A stretch of 64,000 nucleotides of DNA, taken from contig OV884012.1 of assembly GCA_930367205.1 (NCBI GenBank), positions 46,707,239 through 46,771,238 on the forward strand, written 5' to 3'. The translations under genes and the position numbers were made by a program. Numbering within the stretch: position 1 is the stretch's first letter; each line of letters begins with the position of its first letter. The DNA is from Acanthosoma haemorrhoidale (Eukaryota > Arthropoda > Insecta > Hemiptera > Acanthosomatidae). Below, piece after piece: positions 22,826 to 34,084 of this stretch. Under the pieces are notes generated by a model. That model did no database searches. It saw only the letters and a program-made list of their open reading frames with translations, and had not been told where the DNA came from.

Positions 22826-23653
22826 ATTTATTATTTACTAAACATTAAATTTTAAAATATTATAGAGAAGGTTGACTGTAGTCTACTTTTTTTCCTTCCT
22901 CTACCTCTTTATCCAATTTATCAATTTTTTTTTTTTTTTGTGATTGTTAGTCTTAAAGCTCCCCTTAAATGTAACTGTAAGATTCTTTAACCTTGATCTT
23001 TTTTGCTTACTCGAGTGATGTGAGAGCACATACTCAAACGCATAAATACAGAGTTTTATACGGTCCAACTTTAATCAAGTGTTAGTATGATAGATGGGGT
23101 TTTCAACATAACTATCATAATTACCCACACTGCCTCCAATATTAAGCAGCACAAACACAGACAGTAATTCTGGCCAGTTTCAAAAAAAGTCTCGTTGCAT
23201 TAACCCCTTTCCACCCCCTGTGAGCCGTCACCCACCCCCAAAAGACACCAGGGACAGTGGCTGGCCATTAGTTCGGACATCGCTAATCGGCCACTCGCCC
23301 TGTCATTACATCGGCTCCGTCAAGGGCGATCGCCTCCAACCTTGCTGTGTCTCTGCCTCTATTTACATCTCAACTTACCACCAGCAACCGCTCTTTAACC
23401 CGTCGTCTGTATTATATTATATATGACAGTACATGTACAGAACAATAACGTTCAATAGACTAGTAGATCCAAAGATCAACGGCCTCACCATATCCTTCCG
23501 TTGTGTCAAAGATTAATTCAAATGTCATGCTCGAAGGGAGAGGCTCTACTTTGAAAGAGATACTGGAAGACCGTCTTCCGTTTGCCCTTTGTATGTATGT
23601 GTACTCTACGGTTATCGGACCAAGACCATTATTCCAACAATGGTTGGCTTGGC
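22826..23653. other. Unannotated DNA
   Basis: AT-rich to about 23190, then a GC-balanced island at 23200-23420 of unknown origin with no recognised coding motif. Confidence 0.35.
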
Positions 23654-23726
23654 AAAGAAGTACACATTAGACAATACGTCCCCCGTCAGCAATACTGTAC
23701 CACTTGAGTTAACTGTAGGTGGCAAT
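23654..23726 (+). repeat. Direct duplication B, copy 1
   Basis: AAAGAAGTACACATTAGACA and TTAACTGTAGGTGGCAAT recur at 24095-24156. Copy 2 lacks an internal stretch of about 11 bases. Confidence 0.8.
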
Positions 23727-23763
23727 AATAATAAAATTTACTCATTAACATTTGTAAAATAAC

Positions 23764-23969
23764 AAACCAGAGAAATTTGTCTGTAATCACATGATTAACA
23801 TTTATTAAAATGTCATTGCTGTATAAAATCTAAAATAATAAGAAGGTAAATTTATTGAATATAAATAAACAATAATTGAAACAGAAACGAGCCTATAAAT
23901 CGGATTTATAGAGACTTATTTAAATAATTTGTAAAAGAGATATAAATAGACCATTATTGTGTTGGGATA
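23764..23969 (+). repeat. Direct duplication A, copy 2
   Basis: Second copy of the 22310-22533 segment, about 1.45 kb downstream, with scattered substitutions and a short deletion. It continues into unrelated sequence after TTGTGTTGGGATA. Confidence 0.85.
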
Positions 23970-24094
23970 GCTTTCATAAACAGTTGGGGAGGTACCTATA
24001 TCTATTTTAAAGAAATTATAAACGTCTGGTTATCTCTTTAATTATATAACTAAATAATATTAACCATAAAACAAATAATAAACAGACATAAGGG

Positions 24095-24156
24095 AAAGAA
24101 GTACACATTAGGCAATAAGTCCCCACTCAGCACTTGACTTAACTGTTTGTGGCAAT
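24095..24156 (+). repeat. Direct duplication B, copy 2
   Basis: Matches 23654-23726 with a small internal deletion. Together with duplication A it shows that the 22.3-24.2 kb block was locally duplicated and then diverged. Confidence 0.8.
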
Positions 24157-27100
24157 GCCGACCCGGGCATTTACTCAGGTACTTACCTGAGACCCCTTGT
24201 GTCCAGGTAGCATCCTACAATAAGGGACTCAGCAGCTACATTGGACCCTACGCTCCTGGCGTGGTTAAATCGGGCGGGCCTGTATAAACCCCGCAAAACA
24301 CTGATCTGTGCCTCATATTCACACCTCTTCCAGTCTCTGTACGTTTCACTCCTCCCCCATAAATTCTTTACAATTAATTATGCAAATATTGTGATTTGTT
24401 TTTGTTTGTCTATAAATCATTTATGCCTAATTTTTTACACTTTGCTTTAAAACTAAATTGTGTTAAGGACTTAACAATTTAAGGGGAGGAGGAAATAATG
24501 GCTTTTGAAACGTGAGCTGTACACGCATTTAAATTTATTTATTCATTTGCCCCTCTGTTAATCCTACAGTCGGAGCGTTTCCTACCACTTTATAAAGTCC
24601 TTCAACTGTTGCCAGTCATCAGCAACTCCATTATTCTCACCAACTTCCTCAGTGACGTTTTTACTAGGAAAAATATTGACGTGACATACTCATTTCAACA
24701 TTATAGTCAATATCCCCTTCCACCTCCCAATGTTAGAGATTGGAGTTCAGAATTTCTTGATTTTGTTTAATATCACAACGTCGAACCGTCAATTCAACAG
24801 AATTCAACAGATTAAAGAATATATTGAGTGTTTAGAAATATTGACAATATCATTGCTGGGGTTAAGCCAACGTCTAAGATTTCTCATTCAAGTCAATTCT
24901 CAGAAGACATTTAAGATTTGAGGTTATATTACCCGTGGTAATTGAGGTTTGTTGTTATCATTAAAATAAATTCAAATGTAAAACCTTGGAGTCCAATATT
25001 TTAAATCACATAGTTAATGCCATCGCAGCTCATTTTTAGTTTTTTCTCAATTTTTTGCCTGTTTTTTTTTAAATAAAATGAATTTAATCGTTAAAGAAAA
25101 ATCAAGTAGTTTTTCTCAAACATCTAAGATTCGTATTCATTTGTTAAATAATGATTAAACAAAAATGGCAGGGCTGTGGATGTATATATCAACTGCATAA
25201 TATGAACCCTTGCCAAAATAGAAAATAATATTTTACTCGCTTTCTGTTAACAAAATAGAAACCTGATTCAATGACCTCTCTCACATATAAAGTAGAATTC
25301 AGCTATTGGATAAGCATGGGGTTAATGTTTCTCGTTAATATTAATGAGTTCAGTGTCTCTACGAATGTCTACAGCTCATTAGTAATGGAACTTTTTCAGC
25401 AGATAGTTTCTATTTACTATGTTATATCTGATATTATTAATATTTGAAGTTTAACAACAATTTAAAAATTTACAAAATATGACATATGTGGTTTTCAAGA
25501 ATAGTAGGGCATTGATCAAGAATGTCATAGTCAATATGTGATATTTCTAATTCTTGCTTACATAAAATTCATAAAAATAATCAGTATTTATACACTCAAT
25601 TTTAAAATCAACTTTCTGTACCGAATATAACGTCAATATACGTAAATGTTCCCCAGAATCTCTCATTATTATGTGTGTTATTCGAGTGCAATGTTGGCGT
25701 TATCTGCACTGCTATTACGCTTATCGCCTCAAGTTATTTTTATCTATTACATATCATTCTTTTTTTAATTATAAAGACCTATGCAAATCAAATTTGAGGC
25801 ATGAATTAGGAGCTGGTGATTAGATAACCGTACATAATTTTCATAATATACATGCAGGAATTTTCCCGAAATGTGTCACATATCTAAATTAAACAAAGAA
25901 TGCTAGCTGATCAAGATGGCCTAGAAAGTGTTCTTGACAGTAACTGAAGTGAACATGCTCAATCCTACGGATTAACAGAAGCAACTCTCTCAATACTGTG
26001 ACAATGGAATGAAATATGGTATCTGTGAAGAAATAGTCAACTAGGATGTAGCATAGCTTGGACAAGGAAAATCAAGTAATGACACAGTTTGCGGTTACGA
26101 TATACGCGGTTAACTTAATATGTATCTTCATCTCAACGTCGATAAACCAACGCAGCATTCCGTCATATCATAGGTTAATATCTCAATGTTCAATAGGCAA
26201 GCGAATTATTGAAGGGAGCAGTGGATTGTCAGAACGGCCCGAATCTCTATAGAAGTGAAAATAAACAGATTTCCTAAATAATAATAAACAAGAGTAATTT
26301 AATACTTGAATGTCATTCAATTAGCTACATTTGTCTGATTTTGCATGAAATTTTCATGAATATTCTACGTTATTCAGGGTTTTCATATTTCAATTTCTAT
26401 GGCTACCTGCGTTGATAGCTTGCGCAAGTTAGAGAGGAGCGGTGGGTTTCCAACAAAACCGCAAGCTTTCGGTAAGCCGAAGCAAAACATATGAGAATGT
26501 CAAGATAGAGAGACTTTCACGAATTATATAAACCGAATCTAAAAATGAGCCGGCAACCTCCGTGGATCTGTGAGAAAATCCCAACAGAATAACAATATGC
26601 TTGCAGTATCTTCCGCAGTAGCTCACTAGGTTTGCGTAACATATCTGACACGCATACACACGCCAGCTAGTAAGGAAATACCGTTCATTCATATAGCGTT
26701 CTAAAATCCTTAATAAGTAACGTAATTGCATTTTTTTGTCTTGCTAGGGAGCAGTAGAAATGCAGAAATATGGTAAATCATCAATTATCACAGAGCGTCA
26801 AGTAAAATTCGCTACTTTAAGGTTTTGAACCCTGAGCTTTCATATTATTAGGCTATTACGACCTCTTGCATGCCTGTATAACTAATGCAAATTACTCCAA
26901 TAGGTGCATGGTTTGCTAATTTTCTCCAGACATAAACAAATAGTGAATAATGAATTGATATTTGCTATTTTATTCATCATGATCCCCCAAAAAAGGACCA
27001 ACTGCTATAATATCAACGTTTGAGACTTCACAAAACATACATGGCCTTAATAAAATTCATTATGATCAATAGTTAATTAAAATAATAATGAAATTAGTGT

Positions 27101-28032
27101 CCCACAAATTACCAAATACATTATAAGTCCATTAGAGCCATTCATCAATTTTATTGCCACTTAAAACAATCCTCTACATAGGAGTCAGTCCATAGATCTT
27201 TGTCCCACTTGTCCATTAAACCACCTAAATAAGCAGAAATTTTACATTCCGGAATATACCCTACAGAAATAATATAAATGTATCAACGCTTTCTAAACCT
27301 TAGATGGATTAAATATATTTTTTATTTTACAATACTTTTAAACCAGGCTTACCATTTTCTTAAATTCTTTCTGGTCCAGTAGCAAACTTCAGAATATTTT
27401 CCTCCTATTAATAAGTTTTAATATATATTTATTTATATATAATTCATATTATTTTTGCATATTAATTTTACATTTTCGGTTTAAAGACAGCAACAGCATT
27501 CTTTGTTTCTTATCTAGAATTATTTTCCAGGGAAGTTCCCTAACGCCTTTGAATGCGCTGACCCCATTCTTGGCCAACAGGACTCTCAAGGGACTGTCCT
27601 TGTTTCTATCCTTTCCAATTCATAGCTGACTGAGAAGACTTTTCATACCATATGCAAATAAACATATACTTAATACTAATTAACAAGTGAATTAATAGAA
27701 ATTACAACCTAGAAATGAAAAAAAGAACTTAAATCTCAGGCTCGTTTGTGGATATCACTCATAGTCGTTAGCGTCTAATTATTACAGCTTCATTAGCAAT
27801 TTTTTTTTTTATAAACATTTAATTATACATTTTTCATTTGTAATATATTACATATATTGTTGTCTTAATTACAGTTTTTATAGCAATGGGTATATTATAC
27901 ATCTCTTCCTTGTAGGAAAAAAACTATAGTTTTATGTTTCTAGCTTTTTGTAACAAATTTTCACTTATCAGCTGAACATTGAAATTAGTCCTTAAGATCC
28001 GGGACACCATCTGTTGTTTAGTTTTTTATAAA
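24157..28032. other. Unannotated DNA
   Basis: Almost 4 kb in which I recognise no element. A 100-codon open frame on the minus strand at 26429-26731 is AT-poor relative to its flanks and unrecognised. The plus strand there ends in a splice-acceptor-like TTTTTTTGTCTTGCTAG at about 26731-26748. Neither is enough to call an exon. Confidence 0.3.
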
Positions 28033-28806
28033 CCTTCTATAATATAAATATGATAGTAACCAACAGCATTGTTATGTATGCTTTGAAGTGGTCTTCTTAT
28101 ACCAACATTTTGATTTCAATTTTCAGATTAACGTTCAGATAACGGATTATTTATAACCACTCCTAGAAGCAACACTCCATTTGAAGCATTGCAGCCTGCG
28201 TTTACTCCAGTCCCCGACTCGATCCACTAGATTGGACAATCATACCATGAATCCTTTTTCAATTTTAGCTTATTCCTCTTTAGTATTCAAGTGTTTTTAA
28301 CGTATCCAGTAAACGAATGCTCAGCAAGAATTTAAATATATTGTTGTTTGACGTTATTTGTTGACCCTTGCCACTCTTCCAACTCTTCTCATTGGTTGAA
28401 GTTACGCTGTGATAATTTTGGGGGGATCTAAATTTAATGAACGGTAATTTATTTATTGATAGCATAGCATAGTATGATCCTCCTGTTTATAGATTTCAGC
28501 ATTCTTCGCCCTTATACAGATCTGTTGTCCAACTGTGCTCTCCTAAAATGGGCCTATAAGAGAGTTCAGATCTTACTAGAGTACTTTATTTTTTTTTAGT
28601 GGGTTATTTCAGTATTCATAGATAAGAAAAACGATCAGAATCCATCGTACGTCAAATCTTGCCTGGACATCACTGATCTACGAGGTTCAATTTATGTGTA
28701 GCATACGCTTAGGCATGGGTACGCCACAGTACAAAGAAGAGCTGAGGAAGGTGAGACAAGTACTTATAACAAAGGCAGTAAACAGGGATCGATGAGTGAC
28801 TGGCTA
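28033..28806 (+). repeat. Large inverted repeat, left arm
   Basis: Nearly exact reverse complement of 30361-31131 over its full length of about 774 bp; by eye roughly 95% or more identical with a few indels. Matching ends are CCTTCTATAATATAAATATG (left start) and GGGATCGATGAGTGACTGGC (inner end). The arm has no TIR, A-tail or coding motif that I recognise. Confidence 0.95.
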
Positions 28807-29640
28807 GGAATTAGATATGGGCCTGGATGAGCTAGCTGTATACGTCACGGGAGGTAATTGGCCAGCGGCGGGGTTTTTGCCCCCCTTGCGGTCCCCCTCC
28901 CGCTCTTTACGCCCCAACTCTCCATTACCGTTCCTTTTCTCCTACCGTACCCTTCCCGCTATCTTCATCCGATCATACTCCAGGCCTCTGTTCGCTAGTC
29001 GGCGTTACTGGGTCATCACTTAATTAATTAAGTAAAGTTGCACGTGTGCAAGAGTTAAATAAATTAATGGATCTAATGTCATAGCCAACAGGAGTATCCT
29101 TCTTGTAATATCATTTAGAACTCTATTCCTGTATGCATTCAACATGGGGTTGGGAGCGGTAACGTTGGATTTGTCCTGAGATTTTTCGGGTTCTATGCAA
29201 AATAATTTTATTATTATGTTCTAAAAAACGGTTTTAGCATATTTACTATATGTGAAAAAATATGTTTTATGCTAATAAATTATGCCAAGTGTGATCTACT
29301 GAAAATGTAGCAAACTAATGAAAGTTATAAAGACAAATTTAAAACACCCACTTTTACAGTTTAATGTCATAACACATTTTATAAAAGAACTTTTATCAAC
29401 AGTTTTTTTATGATTTTCATGACAATAATTTATTGTTAGCACCATTAAGGCATGAATAGGGAGGATTCTATAAATTCAATAGCGTAAATATCGATATTTT
29501 TGTTCGATACCACGTAGGTATCGTTAGAAAGGTACTCGTATCGAAAAAATTAGACAGTTTTAACCTATTTAAAATTTTGAGGTTCAAGATACTTATGACT
29601 ATTATCGCAAAGGTATGAACTGAAACCATGAACAAACAAA
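28807..29640. other. Spacer between inverted arms, unannotated part
   Basis: 28830-29010 is GC-rich, with TTGCCCCCCTTGCGGTCCCC and a 68-codon frame rich in P, R and S of no known family. The rest is AT-rich. No element end was found here. Confidence 0.35.
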
Positions 29641-29644
29641 GTTT

Positions 29645-29945
29645 TAGGGGATTGCTGTCACATTTTTAGAGGATACAAAATGCAACACTAGTAACCAGAT
29701 GGTTGGGGAATTGAAATCTAATCACACAAGAGATTGCTTGGTTTCATATAAAATAAAAACTAGATGATTATATGATAAACTAGATGATACAAATATAGTC
29801 ACGGATAAAGTGGCAAATTTGGTTACGGCCGTTAAATTGTCAGTAGGAGAGAAAAGCACTTGCTAACTTGGTTTTCACATACATCTTCTGGCCCAATAAA
29901 ATCAATTATTGCAGAAGTTAGGGATATAGTTAAGAACATACAGGA
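29645..29945 (+). pseudogene. hAT transposase remnant, 5' portion
   Basis: Broken frames read AVTFLEDTKCNTS, GELKSNHTRDCLVSY, then TNIVTDKVANLVTAVKLSVG and EKHLLTWFSHT. These fit the hAT transposase region around 'H.. ..L', 'VVTDNA.NI..A..L' (with a catalytic Asp) and 'HLPCFAHTLNL', followed by an 'AEVRDIVKNI' helix. In hAT elements this enzyme cuts and moves the transposon. Frameshifts and stops make it dead. It ends where a LINE 3' end is inserted, and a later part of the same type of transposase resumes at about 31570. Confidence 0.65.
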
Positions 29946-30005
29946 CCCCGGACAGGTTCACCCTTCAGTGTAAAAGAGGGGAAACATTCAAAAACGTAAA
30001 TTTAA

Positions 30006-30360
30006 ACAAATTACCTCTCTCGAGAAGTTAAAGAACGCCGACCTGCACCCGTTGCTTGTTTGCCGTCGGTGGGTGTGTTTATTCGCCGGAGAAACACCAA
30101 GTTTTTTGACTCGTTGCAGCACATCACAAACCCAGTGTTTAATACTATGACCCCACCACCCCTCCCGCAGCGATGGCAACAGACTGTCGGGAAAAATTAG
30201 GTTAAGATTTACGTTGTAAGTTAGTTTTAAGTTTGCTAAAAAAGGTGAGCCCCATCACCTTTAGTAAATTCAGTTCAGTCCATTCATGTATAATGTGTAT
30301 CATTATACTTGTACATTGCATTATATCATTTTATATAAATATCATAACTTGTATATAGTG
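30006..30360 (+). mobile_element. LINE 3' end (family 2), interrupted
   Basis: Contains the ORF2 C-terminus (30018-30200), then a 3' UTR with the hairpin AAAGGTGAGCCCCATCACCTTT at about 30241, then GTATAATGTGTATCATTATAC. At the point where the 33.7 kb copy continues GTAGC...ATAGGAAATACAAAAA, this copy is interrupted by the right inverted arm and resumes after it (GGAAATACAAAAAG at about 31140). Confidence 0.8.
30018..30200 (+). pseudogene. LINE ORF2 C-terminus (family 2)
   Basis: A clean frame of 60 codons to TAG: SREVKERRPAPVACLPS, VGVFIRRRNTKFFDSLQH, ITNPVFNTM and PPPLPQRWQQTVGKN. The pattern 'P.V..FIRRR..KFFD.L....NP.....M' is what Jockey-type ORF2 proteins have just before their stop. 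It lacks the RT and endonuclease because the copy is 5'-truncated. The same C-terminus recurs, more damaged, at 10925 and on the minus strand at 58182-58000. Confidence 0.75.
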
Positions 30361-31131
30361 TAGCCAATCACTCATCGATCCCTGTTTACTGCCTTTGTTA
30401 TAAGTACTTGTCTCACCTTCCTCAGCTCTTCTTTGTACTGTGGCGTACCCATGCCTAAGCGTATGCTACACATAAATTGAACTTCGTAGATCAGTGATGT
30501 CCAGGCAAGATTTGACGTACGATGGATTCTGATCGTTTTTCTTGTCTATGAATACTGAAATAACCCACTAAAAAATAATAAAGTACTCTAGTAAGATCTG
30601 AACTCACTTATAGGCCCTTTTAGGAGAGCCCAGTTGGACAACAGATCTGTAGAAGGGTGAAGAATGCTGAAATATATAAACAGGAGGATCATACTATGTT
30701 ATGCTATCAATAAATAAATTACCGTTCATTAAATTTAGATCCCCCAAAATTATCACAGCGTAACTTCAACCAATGAGAAGAGTTGGAAGAGTGGCAAGGG
30801 TCAACAAATAACGTCAAACAACAATATATTTAAATTCTTGCTGAGTTTACTGGATACGTTAAAAACACTTGAATACTAAAGAGGAATAAGCTAAAATTGA
30901 AAAAGGATTCATGGTAAGATTGTCCAATCTAGTGGATCGAGGAACGAAAGCGACTGGAGTAAACGCAGGCTGCAATGCTTCAAATGCAGTGTTGCTTCTA
31001 GGAGGGGTTATAAATAATCCGTTATTTGAACGTTAATCTGAAAATTGAAATCAAAATTTTGGTATAAGAAGACCACTTCAAAGCATACATAACAATGCTG
31101 TTGGTTACTATCATATTTATATTATAGAAGG
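30361..31131 (-). repeat. Large inverted repeat, right arm
   Basis: Reverse-complement partner of 28033-28806. It lies inside a LINE 3' UTR, which is recognisable on both sides, so the arm (or a larger unit it belongs to) appears to have arrived after that LINE copy. Confidence 0.95.
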
Positions 31132-31569
31132 AAATACAGGAAATACAAAAAGATTTATTGAATATTTGTTACGAAATATTAATCGATGACGGAAGTTCAC
31201 CTCAAATGGTTCAACACGCATGAATAAATCGTGAATGTCCTCGGTACAAGAAATTGAGTTGATTAAACAAATTGTTATATGTGCTAATTTCCTTTCCTTG
31301 TTAATTCTAATTTATAAATGATGTAGAAATAGTATAAGTAAGTTCACAAGTTTTGAGCTACTGTGAATTTACATCCATCTTAATTCTATTATATTATAAA
31401 TAATTTAAATGTGGTAAGTCACAAATATAACATTATGAAAAGAACAAAAAATGTATTTATTTTAACAAATCAAATTTTATCCTATCTTAATAATTGCTTA
31501 ATCTATCTCTTATATCATTTATTTAAAATTATTTGTATGGTTTAAATCCCATATATAAAAAAATTATTT
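31132..31569. other. LINE 3' end remainder and unannotated DNA
   Basis: GGAAATACAAAAAGATTTATTG at the start resembles the 33.78 kb LINE 3' UTR after its interruption point. The following 400 bp are AT-rich and unrecognised; the expected central part of the hAT transposase is not visible. Confidence 0.4.
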
Positions 31570-32110
31570 ACTAAAGCCTTTTGAATATGTCACAAAGGTA
31601 TTGTCTTAAGGCTTAGATATTTCAGTTTCTAAATTGATACCAATAATTAATTGTATTCACTCCCTAATCGAAAGTTATAACTAGCCTAACAATTAAAAAT
31701 TTGATTAAAGAATCTATTTTGTCCCAACTGTACAAACGGTTTGGGAATATTGAGTTTAGCAGTCATTTGGCACTAGCTACTTTCCTAGATTCTAGTTTTA
31801 AAAATATTCACTTCCGTGGTTTAAAGATTTGATAAAAGCAATACAGGGTTCTGGAACTGGGAGTGACTCTTCTGGTGAAGATATGCTGGATACGACTTAT
31901 GGAAGCCTTGGTGCATGGCAAAAACGGCAAAAAATAATGTAGAGGATGAAGCTTCCGTTTATCTAGGAAACACGGTTTTAGTCTTGAAATCTGATCCAAT
32001 AGAGCAATGGGAAGACATGAAATATTTTTCCCATTCCTCCAAAAACGAATCAGGGAATTTTTGGTAACGACGGCCTCTACGTCCTTTTTAGGATTTTACA
32101 AGGAGGCACC
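31570..32110 (+). pseudogene. hAT transposase remnant, 3' portion
   Basis: PFEYVTKVLS (then a stop) and DISVSKLIPIINCIHSL precede IKNLIKESILSQLYKRFGNI, EFSSHLALATFLDSSFKNIH and, after a frameshift, FRGLKDLIKAIQG and EDMLDTTYGSLGAWQKRQK. Then come SDPIEQWED and FPFLQKRIREFLVTTASTS. This is the order of hAT C-terminal landmarks: 'P...LSK.IPII', 'A.FLDPRFK', 'P..WW' and 'YP.L...A..YL...ATS..SER'. The dimerisation region is thus present but frameshifted and truncated before 'SER.FS'. It probably belongs to the same insertion as 29645-29945. Confidence 0.75.
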
Positions 32111-32214
32111 AATTTATGGCCTGAATGAAAACAAAGTGTAAAAGGAAACGACCGTAATTAATAATAACTTTGCCGCACGTCCTGTCCGCTAGTTTTTTAC
32201 AATTCGATTCCTCT

Positions 32215-32760
32215 CCCCGTGTCTGAGACAATAAGGTATTTAGGCTTCCATCTCGACATAAGACTGACATGGAACCCACATACGAGGCTAAAAAGACAAG
32301 AACTAAACAGACGCTTAGGACAACTGTGCAGACTACTTCAAAGGACGTCCCATCTCTCAATAGAAAATAAACTACTTATTTACAAAGTTATACTTAAGCC
32401 AATCTGGACATACGGAATAGAGCTATGGGGGACTGGCAATGGCCAGTTTCTCCAATCATGTCCTGAGCGTATGTGGCTCTCGCGCTCTTCGTTTGCCTCG
32501 CTCGTATTCGGTGGCGTGGCTGGTGGGAGAGCGTGGGGGACTTCCCAAGACTCCGCTTCCTCTTGGCAGCAACTATGTGGACTTGGGGGGCCCCTGGGCT
32601 GTTTGTAAATATTGTATGAATGTGTGAGTGAATGATTAATTGTAAATATGGTATAACTGAAAACATTTATCTCAATCATTTATTGCCTATTAAGTATTAA
32701 AGCAGATTGTAATTTCATCTTAATAAAGTTGTTTGATACGAAAAATAAAAAAATAATAAT
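32215..32760 (+). mobile_element. Jockey-like LINE 3' end (family 1)
   Basis: ORF2 C-terminal coding (32219-32435) joins a full 3' UTR: GTCCTGAGCGTATGTGGCTC, GACTTCCCAAGACTCC, TGGACTTGGGGGGCCCCTGG, AATTGTAAATATGGTATAAC, GCAGATTGTAATTTCATC and AATAAAG, then an A-rich tail to about 32760. About 150 codons between 'YGIELWGT' and the normal stop are missing compared with the 36.2 kb copy, so this is also an internally deleted copy. Confidence 0.9.
32219..32440 (+). pseudogene. LINE ORF2 C-terminal region (family 1)
   Basis: The frame reads SETIRYLGFHLDIRLTWNPH, then RRLGQLCRLLQRTSHLSIEN and LLIYKVILKPIWTYGIELWG. These are the standard post-RT motifs of Jockey-clade ORF2: 'YLG..LD..LTW..H', 'LS..NK...YK..L.P...YG..LWG'. 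The frame then runs straight into the 3' UTR, adding unrelated residues before a stop. There is no RT core because of 5' truncation. Confidence 0.88.
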
Positions 32761-33302
32761 AACTTTACCGCATAATCTTTGTTGAATCCTAAAAGTCTCA
32801 AACTATCAAACGTTATTGTGAAGAAAATGTTTTGAAATTTCCAGGAATTGATCCATTGATGACAAGCCCATACGTTTCATTTACCTCGCCCAATCACCTT
32901 GCCCTCGAAGTCCCTCGGGGAAGTTGCACAGGCCCCAAAAGAGAATATTGAAGAGCGTTGAGCGATAGTAGAAGTGCACAGATGGAGAAAGTCCCCCTTG
33001 CTCCAGATAGACTCCAGAAGTGTGCCAATAGACGGTAGTATACCGTTGCACAACTCCCTTACCTAACCTCAGCGCTTTTTTTTTTTTTTACATCTTTTTC
33101 TTCTACACATTTTTTTATATACTTTTTTTTGGCAGTATAGTGACTTTGTGGGACAAGTAGTCTATAAATATAATAGGTCACCACTGATTTGGTACGCTCT
33201 TACACTAACCTTCTAAGAGCATTCTCTCCGTTTGTTTACTCTGTATATAAAACGTCTTTTGTTATTACATTAATTTAGGAGAATAATTAATTATACTGTA
33301 TG
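32761..33302. other. Unannotated DNA
   Basis: Nothing recognised; a poly-T run lies at about 33079-33090. Confidence 0.4.
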
Positions 33303-33520
33303 TCAACATACTATGTGCATCTGCATCAGGTCCTTGTGTGACACTGTTAATATCATTTTGGGGAACTGATGAAAACCTAACAACTTTCCTCGACCCAAGC
33401 CGATCTCGCAACATACTAATTCACTCATTAATTGATAATGAAGTTTTAATCGATAAGGTAGTAACACTGGGTTTGTCAGTGTCACACAAGGACCTGATGC
33501 AGATGTACATAGTGTGTTGA
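33303..33520. mobile_element. MITE-like element with 44-bp terminal inverted repeats
   Basis: TCAACATACTATGTGCATCT at the left end continues through TGTGTGACACTG (33346). Its reverse complement occupies 33477-33520, ending GTACATAGTGTGTTGA, with about two mismatches. The 130-bp interior has no coding capacity. No clear target duplication is visible in the flanks. A shorter, decayed relative lies at 58771-58879. Confidence 0.75.
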
Positions 33521-33544
33521 AACGTTGTCTTGATACTTGATAAC

Positions 33545-33882
33545 TCTCTTTCATCCACCTATGAGCCCACCACCCCTCCCGCATCGATGGCAACAGACTG
33601 TCGGGGAAAAATTAGGTTAAGAATTAGTATGTAAGTTAGTTTTAAGGTTGATCAAAAAGGTGAGCCCCATCACCTTTATTAGTCGGTTTAGTCCAGTCGC
33701 GTATAATGTATATCATTATACTTGTTTATTCATTATATAATTTTTATAAAATAACAAAACCTGTATATAATGTAGCGATGCTATAGGAAATACAAAAATA
33801 ATTTTTAAATAGATTCGCCTGAGGATCTATAATTATGTATACTTGTCTGTAAGTTTAAAGGGGCTATAAAAAAAAAATAAGG
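33545..33882 (+). repeat. LINE 3' end with poly-A (family 2)
   Basis: Starts in the last ORF2 codons (CCACCACCCCTCCCGCATCG), then AACAGACTGTCGGGG, the hairpin AAAGGTGAGCCCCATCACCTTT at about 33656, GTATAATGTATATCATTATAC, TATAGGAAATACAAAAA, and an A-rich end at about 33870. It is uninterrupted at the site where the 30.3 kb copy carries the inverted arm. Confidence 0.8.
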
Positions 33883-34084
33883 TAGTAAACTTTCTCTTCT
33901 GCAATTGTGTCTGTAATCAAACTAATTAACGTTAAGTATCGTGAATGTATTTATTTGCACCTAACTCTTTTAATAATTAATTATGAACGATAAATTGCAA
34001 CAAATTATCTACATTTGTACCATTTTTTAAATTTAATTTAGCCTACTTTTAAATGTTTCAGCAAATTAATGCGGTACGACGCGC

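Noticed and set aside
26429..26731. 100-codon minus-strand frame as a gene
   Set aside because: Unusual hydrophobic/Cys/Arg composition, no recognised domain, and no clear splice sites on that strand.
32380..32679. Minus-strand frames of 90-99 codons
   Set aside because: Antisense shadows of the LINE ORF2 end and 3' UTR on the plus strand.
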